Both the position numbers and the translations under genes were made by a program. DNA of 64,000 bases, taken from positions 1 to 64,000 of the forward strand of contig SVRF01000003.1 in assembly GCA_015064945.1 (NCBI GenBank), written 5' to 3'. Positions 59,799-64,000 of the stretch are shown here, in pieces; the first letter of the stretch is position 1, and each line of letters opens with the position of its first letter. The notes under the pieces were generated by a model. It made no database searches. It worked only from the letters and a program-made list of their open reading frames with translations, and was not told where the DNA came from. This stretch comes from Oscillospiraceae bacterium. Its GTDB lineage: Bacteria > Bacillota > Clostridia > Oscillospirales > CAG-382.

Positions 59799-61355
59799 TT
59801 AACCAATAGTGATAGTACCGAAGGACTCGGTTATCAAATCTGCGTCAAATTTAAGGATCTGTGATGCGTCCAAGCTATCCGTTTTGCCGTCGCCGTTTAC
59901 ATCACCTACAAGCTCGGTTGCAGCATCAAAGGTGATAAGCTCCGCATCGTGACGGAGTACATAAGCAGCATCCAAATTGTCAACATTGCCGTCATAGGTT
60001 ACGTCGCCCAATACATATTCCTGCCCTGCAGAGGACCAAACAGCATAAAGGGTTACATCTGCATTTGCGGTATAGCTTGCGCCCGCTTCATAAGCAACAA
60101 CGGTGGAGCTGCTGCTTGTTGCCCAGCCTTCAAAGGTAAAGCCGTCTTTAACAGGAACAATGCTGCTGAGGGTAAGCGCTTCGCCTTCCGTTTTTGTCTG
60201 AGCAGAGGGAGCACCTGCGCCGCCGTTAGCATTGTAGCTTACGGTATAGGTGCGTACTGCGTCACCGCTTACGCTTACGGTATGAGCTGCACCTGTAACG
60301 CCGTAATTAACAAAGCCTGCTGCATCTACTGCCAAAACAAAGGTCTCGTTAACCAAATCGTTATCGATGCTGATAACAGCCTCACCTGCGGAAAGCGCCT
60401 TAAAGGTGATGGCAAAGCCAAGACTGTTATCCGCTTTTACATAATAATCATCGTTTGCCAAGAGATCATCAGCAGTACAGGCAACACTGAGCCAATAGGG
60501 TACAGCGCCTTTATCGGCAGAACTTAAATCGGTGGTTTTGCCAGCCCAATTTGCGGGCACGATAGGTTCTGCGGAAACAAGCTGAAGTTTGGTCTTGTCG
60601 TATACAAGAGGAAGGTCGCAAGCAACGAGACCGTTGGGTGCGGTTATAGCATTAACATAAGCGTTAACGGTAAAGGTGCTGCCTGTAGCAACGGCAGTTT
60701 TGCCGCTTAAGGACATAGCGGCACCGGGCTTGTAGGAGCCGGTAGAGAAGCCGTATGCTTCAAGCTCGTCAAAGCTTACAACGTATTTGTAACCGGAAGA
60801 AGCTTGGGTATTAAGCTCTACCTTTATCTTCTTTACGTCCATAGCGGTTTCGCTAAAGGTGGCGGTAACGTCAAAATACTGCTCATCAGTAGAGTCGGGT
60901 GCATAGGGTGCGCCCTCGATAGCTACAGAGCTTTCCTCAAAAGAAAGTGAGCTGTAGGAGCCCGTTTCGCCTGCAACCTGAATATCAACAATGTTAAGAT
61001 ATCTGTTGCCGTTTCTGCGAACGCCGCGGAAAACAAGACAGTTCACAAAAGAGGGGGCTTTTAAAGTAAACTCGATTATAGTGGAGCTATAGGTACCCAC
61101 AAGCTCTACAGTAGTGCCGGGAACGCCGTACATATCGTCAAATTCCACGTCCTCACCGCGAACCTTACCGTCGTTAAGCACGGTACAGGAGGTATCTGTG
61201 CAGGAATTTAAAAAGCCGTTACTGTCCTCCACATAAACATAGGTTGCATCCAAAAGCAGGTTTTTGCCGAGTTCCTCTGCACCTGCAGGTACGGTAAATA
61301 CCACGGTGCTGAGGCACATAAGCAAGCAAAGAATAAATGCAAGGGTTCTTTTCAT
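59799..61355 (-). CDS. Secreted cohesin/dockerin protein with N-terminal F5/8C-like domain
   Basis: 518 residues. Signal peptide 1-26. Residues 31-206 form a beta-rich domain resembling F5/8 type C/CBM32. Residues 219-370 read like a type I cohesin (VATGSTFTVNAYVNAITAPNG, CDLPLVYDKTKLQLVSAEP, SLGFAITFKALSAGEAVISI). An InlB/Listeria-Bacteroides repeat (YNANGGAG...FEGWATSSS...DVTLYAVW) spans 379-448, and a dockerin (GDVTYDGNVDNLDAAYVLRHD and GDVNGDGKTDSLDASQILKFD) spans 457-512. A possible small scaffoldin or adaptor. GAGGAAAATAACA precedes the ATG. Confidence 0.8.
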   Translation of the reverse strand: MKRTLAFILCLLMCLSTVVFTVPAGAEELGKNLLLDATYVYVEDSNGFLNSCTDTSCTVLNDGKVRGEDVEFDDMYGVPGTTVELVGTYSSTIIEFTLKAPSFVNCLVFRGVRRNGNRYLNIVDIQVAGETGSYSSLSFEESSVAIEGAPYAPDSTDEQYFDVTATFSETAMDVKKIKVELNTQASSGYKYVVSFDELEAYGFSTGSYKPGAAMSLSGKTAVATGSTFTVNAYVNAITAPNGLVACDLPLVYDKTKLQLVSAEPIVPANWAGKTTDLSSADKGAVPYWLSVACTADDLLANDDYYVKADNSLGFAITFKALSAGEAVISIDNDLVNETFVLAVDAAGFVNYGVTGAAHTVSVSGDAVRTYTVSYNANGGAGAPSAQTKTEGEALTLSSIVPVKDGFTFEGWATSSSSTVVAYEAGASYTANADVTLYAVWSSAGQEYVLGDVTYDGNVDNLDAAYVLRHDAELITFDAATELVGDVNGDGKTDSLDASQILKFDADLITESFGTITIG

Positions 61356-61418
61356 TGTTATTTTCCTCTCAACATAATATTATATAGATTTAATATTCCC
61401 ATATTAAAAACGCAAAGA

Positions 61419-61913
61419 TCAAAGGGAAATGATCGTCCTATCCATACGCTTTGCGTATCCAACCGTATACGCAGTGCCGCCGCCTTGCTTGCGCAAATAG
61501 CAAACACAGTACTTGGCGTGTTTTACCATATATTCATTGCGAAGCCGCATACAGTCGTTTTTGTAGTTTCGGTTAACATAATGTGCAAGGTCGCAATCAG
61601 ACAAAATATCATCATAGACCCGTTTGTTGCAGTCCGACCACTTTTCAGACTGATTATCGCAGGGAAGCGCCAACACAAGCTTTATAAAGGGGTATTTGCT
61701 TTTAAGGGATAACACCGTCTGTGCCGCCATTGTGTCAAAGCCCAAAGCGCCGCCTGCAATGAACACTACAACGCCCTTGTTGATCAAATTTTCCGTCTCT
61801 GCTTTAAGCCTGAGCTCTATATCCTCTACCGCTTCGGCAGGGATAACACGATGGCCCGTGAAGCAACAGCACTGTTCAAGGCTGTAACGGCTTTCTAATT
61901 GGTCATGCGTCAT
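61419..61913 (-). CDS. SLOG-family protein (YpsA/DprA-like Rossmann fold)
   Basis: 164 residues from ATG 61913, which follows GAGGG by 5 nt and overlaps the end of the upstream lipoprotein gene by 11 nt. CCCFTGHRVIP and FIAGGALGFDTMAAQTVL are the SLOG nucleotide-binding loops (GxxGFD); RNEYMVKHAKYCVCYLRKQGGGTAYTVGYAKR is the C-terminal signature of the YpsA/DUF1273 group. Such folds bind nucleotides or ADP-ribose derivatives; the role here is unknown. Confidence 0.83.
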   Translation of the reverse strand: MTHDQLESRYSLEQCCCFTGHRVIPAEAVEDIELRLKAETENLINKGVVVFIAGGALGFDTMAAQTVLSLKSKYPFIKLVLALPCDNQSEKWSDCNKRVYDDILSDCDLAHYVNRNYKNDCMRLRNEYMVKHAKYCVCYLRKQGGGTAYTVGYAKRMDRTIISL

Positions 61914-62700
61914 AGCTACCCTCAAGAACCCGTTTTCCGTCCTCGTCGGTAACCCATTTTTCATAGCTTTCGGCAACGCCGCCCACGTATTTATAAACAA
62001 GCTCTGCCGTTTGCTTACCTGCCTCGTCATAAACATATTCCGTACGGGCAGTTATCTCGCCTTTTCCGTTGCGGGTGGTAACCGAGGAATAATAGCCTTT
62101 CGCCGTATATTCATACGCCACAGAGCTTTTAAGCTTATCGCCGCCGTCGTAAATATCTATCTGCGTGTTTTTACCGGCGTCATTATAGCTGTACAGCTTA
62201 TACTCTAAAACTGCGCCGTCGGTAGTGTAGCTTATGCTTTTTGTCTGCTTACCCTCAGCGTTATACAAAGTGCTAAGGGAAGGCTTGCCGTTTTTATACT
62301 CTATCCTTTCGGAAAGCACGCCGCCCAGATAGCAATACCTGTACTCGTTACCGTTTTTATAGATATGGCTGTAAAGCGTACCTTCGTTAGGTGTGCAAAA
62401 GCTTTCGGAAACAAGCTTATATTCATTATTGTATTCTCTTATATACGTGCCGTCCGATTGATAAGAAAACTTGGTAATGCTTTCGATCTGTGCGTCTTTA
62501 TTAAAACAAACACGCTCTTCTACCCTACCCTCGGCATCGTATATATTATCGTAACGCAAAGCATCCGTATAGTAAAACAGAGACTGGGGTTGATTGCTTT
62601 GCCCTGCCTTGCTTTCATCGGGAGTGTCCGTCTTATCGCAACCGCAAATAAGCAAAGCTCCGCACAAAACAGCAAGCGTTAAAAGTTTTTTGTTCTTCAT
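61903..62700 (-). CDS. Lipoprotein with YwqK/RHS-like tyrosine-rich repeats (1)
   Basis: 265 residues from ATG 62700 (AGGTG upstream). Lipobox ICGC. The mature part is a run of about 22-residue beta-strand repeats with Y/D and K/G positions (YDAEGRVEERVCFNKDAQIESITKF, YNAEGKQTKSISYTTDG, YDEAGKQTAELVYKYVGG), like MORN-variant/YwqK or RHS-type repeats. It is a paralogue of the gene upstream. Confidence 0.75.
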   Translation of the reverse strand: MKNKKLLTLAVLCGALLICGCDKTDTPDESKAGQSNQPQSLFYYTDALRYDNIYDAEGRVEERVCFNKDAQIESITKFSYQSDGTYIREYNNEYKLVSESFCTPNEGTLYSHIYKNGNEYRYCYLGGVLSERIEYKNGKPSLSTLYNAEGKQTKSISYTTDGAVLEYKLYSYNDAGKNTQIDIYDGGDKLKSSVAYEYTAKGYYSSVTTRNGKGEITARTEYVYDEAGKQTAELVYKYVGGVAESYEKWVTDEDGKRVLEGSYDA

Positions 62701-62708
62701 AAGCACAC

Positions 62709-63428
62709 CTACTGTTCTATAGGCAAAGAGTTGCCGTTTACGTCATACTTCTCAACAAGTATTATATCGTCATCTCTGTACTCATAAACCTCGTGCAATA
62801 CAAAAGCACCAAAAGGTGTGTATTGCACCGTTTCTTCCAACAAAACCTCGCCATTTTCGGGGTCAAGGGTCTGAATAACGGTGACGCAAGCTATATTGTT
62901 TTCGTAGCTTACGCTTTCTTCCCTGATACACCTTAGCTGAGAGTCGTAGCCGTAAAAATACTCTTCGTTAAGCACGCCGTCCTTGTTATAGACAACTACG
63001 CTTTCCACCAAATCGTTTATATTGAGAGACGTAACCGTTTTGCCAGTGTACGCGCCGTTTTTGTCATAGCCCTTGGCTATAACCTCACGGCCGTTTACCG
63101 TATACAAGGTGTCGGTAAGCACGTCACCGTTTTGCCTGTAATTTATCTGTTGTTCAAGTTGTCCGTCAAAGCCGTAAAAGCTTTCGCTTTTCAAAAAATT
63201 GCCGTCATACAGCCTTTCGGCAAATATAATGCCGTCCTCCCTGTAATCACGCAGGGCATAGGTGCCGTCCTCATACTCGGTCCTTACGGTATAAATTGCA
63301 CCGCTGTATTCTTGCTTTGCGCTTTCTTCGATTTCTCCGCTTTGGTCGTAAGTTTGCTCTTCTTTTTCGCAAGCTGCGGAAGAAAAAACAAAAAGGGTAA
63401 GGAAAAACAAAATGATATACTTCTTCAC
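62709..63428 (-). CDS. Lipoprotein with YwqK/RHS-like tyrosine-rich repeats (2)
   Basis: 239 residues. Lipobox SAAC. Repeats such as YREDGIIFAERLYDGNFLKSES, YDKNGAYTGKTVTSLN and YNKDGVLNEEYFYGYDSQ place it in the same family as the downstream neighbour. A promoter lies upstream at 63464-63493. Stops 8 nt before the start of the neighbour, so they form one operon with the SLOG gene. Confidence 0.75.
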   Translation of the reverse strand: MKKYIILFFLTLFVFSSAACEKEEQTYDQSGEIEESAKQEYSGAIYTVRTEYEDGTYALRDYREDGIIFAERLYDGNFLKSESFYGFDGQLEQQINYRQNGDVLTDTLYTVNGREVIAKGYDKNGAYTGKTVTSLNINDLVESVVVYNKDGVLNEEYFYGYDSQLRCIREESVSYENNIACVTVIQTLDPENGEVLLEETVQYTPFGAFVLHEVYEYRDDDIILVEKYDVNGNSLPIEQ

Positions 63429-63463
63429 GGTCTTCCTACCCCCCCATTATCAATCTGATGATT

Positions 63464-63493
63464 ATTATAATACACAGTATTACCTTTTGTCAA
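63464..63493 (-). promoter_or_regulatory. Sigma-A promoter of the YwqK-like lipoprotein operon
   Basis: Minus strand TTGACA (63488-63493), 18-bp spacer, TATAAT (63464-63469). Confidence 0.75.
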
Positions 63494-63510
63494 GAAAAAC
63501 AAAAAAACTA

Positions 63511-63539
63511 TTGCAATAATTGCTGTGTAGCTGTAAAAT
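63511..63539 (+). promoter_or_regulatory. Promoter of the ComEC-like lipoprotein gene
   Basis: TTGCAA (63511-63516), 17-bp spacer, TAAAAT (63534-63539). Confidence 0.6.
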
Positions 63540-63571
63540 ATTTATGGTATTTCAAATATTCGGAGGCATTT

Positions 63572-64000
63572 ATGGCAAGAAGGTTAATTTGTTCTTTGCT
63601 TTTTATTTCCATCATTATTATGTCGTGCTTTGCCTGTCAAAAGGAAACCTCCTCGGAAGAGTCGGAAAAAAGCAGTTATATAAGTGAATCTGCAGTGCAA
63701 AGCGACACTCAAAAAGAAGAGAGCATCCCCTCTGAAGGCAGTGCGGATAAAAGCAACTTTTACATAATGTTTATAGACGTGGGGCAGGCTGACGCAAGCC
63801 TTATAATGTGCGATGGGCACTATATGCTTATCGACGGCGGCAACGTGGCGGACAGCAACCGCATTTACAGCGTACTGAAATCCCGCGGAGTGAAGCATTT
63901 GGACTACGTTATAGGAACCCACGCCCACGAGGACCATATAGGCGGGATAACGGCAGCATTCAGCGCCTGTACGGTGGGTAAGGTTTTTTCGCCCGTGACG
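63572..64000 (+). CDS. ComEC/Rec2-like metallo-beta-lactamase-fold lipoprotein (3' end beyond window)
   Basis: At least 143 residues, cut by the window edge. Begins MARRLICSLLFISIIIMSCFAC, a signal with lipobox FAC, then a Ser/Glu linker. NFYIMFIDVGQADASLIMCDGHYMLIDGG and VIGTHAHEDHIGG (HxHxDH zinc motif) match the stand-alone ComEC-type MBL hydrolases secreted by many Clostridia. GGAGG lies 5 nt before the ATG. Confidence 0.85.
   Translation, partial: MARRLICSLLFISIIIMSCFACQKETSSEESEKSSYISESAVQSDTQKEESIPSEGSADKSNFYIMFIDVGQADASLIMCDGHYMLIDGGNVADSNRIYSVLKSRGVKHLDYVIGTHAHEDHIGGITAAFSACTVGKVFSPVT

Overview
The window reads as chromosomal DNA of a Gram-positive, probably spore-forming, anaerobic member of the Clostridia, most like the gut Oscillospirales/Ruminococcaceae. 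This is inferred from gene content: a VOR-type 2-oxoacid:ferredoxin oxidoreductase, a Firmicutes-style dcw cluster with DivIB/FtsL and a PASTA-bearing PBP, adjacent spoIID/spoIIQ homologues, many lipobox lipoproteins with acidic Ser/Glu linkers, dockerin and cohesin modules, strong AGGAGG-type ribosome sites and frequent TTG starts. Genes are dense and mostly in co-oriented, overlapping operons. No prophage, transposase, CRISPR array or rRNA is visible; there is one tRNA-Leu(CAA).

Layout. 1-2.6 kb (minus): four-subunit ferredoxin oxidoreductase. 2.6-9.3 kb (minus): ParA/MinD-like ATPase, U32 protein (TrhP-like), MltG, CPBP protease, DJ-1/PfpI protein, Tmk and ThyX. 9.3-12.4 kb (minus): two BspA-type leucine-rich-repeat lipoproteins behind a long structured 5' leader. 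12.5-15.5 kb: MMPL/RND exporter and a PH-domain protein. 15.6-27 kb (minus): cell-division and wall cluster mraZ-rsmH-ftsL-pbp-murF-mraY-ftsW-murG-ftsQ-ftsZ, lacking murE, murD, murC and ftsA, with a recognisable mraZ promoter and MraZ box. 27-33 kb: TraB-like lipoprotein, SpoIIQ/SpoIID pair, a membrane protein and a C39-like peptidase. 33-35.6 kb is the small accessory region: tRNA-Leu, an S23/four-helix-bundle protein gene flanked by two multibranch hairpin arrays, small membrane proteins, a gene remnant, and an XRE regulator with twin operators. 35.6-43.8 kb: nagA plus a GH3 hexosaminidase, a BlaI/BlaR1-type pair with an unusual sensor, a VanG-like D-Ala ligase and a phosphodiester glycosidase. 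44-48 kb: acyl-CoA dehydratase activase/dehydratase proteins encoded as two overlapping genes. 48-52.5 kb: a 1402-residue dockerin protein with a nuclease-fold domain nested in a GLUG beta-helix. 52.6-56.9 kb (minus): a compact five-gene operon (HprK-like kinase, PqqD, S26 peptidase, nucleotidyltransferase-TM-MORN fusion, PAP2 phosphatase). 57-64 kb: ApgM, a beta-lactamase-fold lipoprotein, a cohesin/dockerin protein, a SLOG protein, two YwqK-like lipoproteins and the start of a ComEC-like metallo-hydrolase.

How it fits together: much of the window makes, remodels or monitors the cell wall and surface. The best candidate for an undescribed system is the 52.6-56.9 kb operon. It carries the same classes of tailoring proteins (HprK-like kinase, PqqD recognition element, NTP_transf_5) that accompany lasso-peptide loci, but has no visible precursor, cyclase or radical SAM enzyme, and its nucleotidyltransferase is fused through a membrane helix to a MORN array. 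Secondary candidates are the hairpin-flanked S23 cassette, the structured leader of the LRR operon, a 42-bp covarying hairpin repeat placed just after stop codons, and an FtsL-tail segment found again in a beta-lactamase-like lipoprotein.
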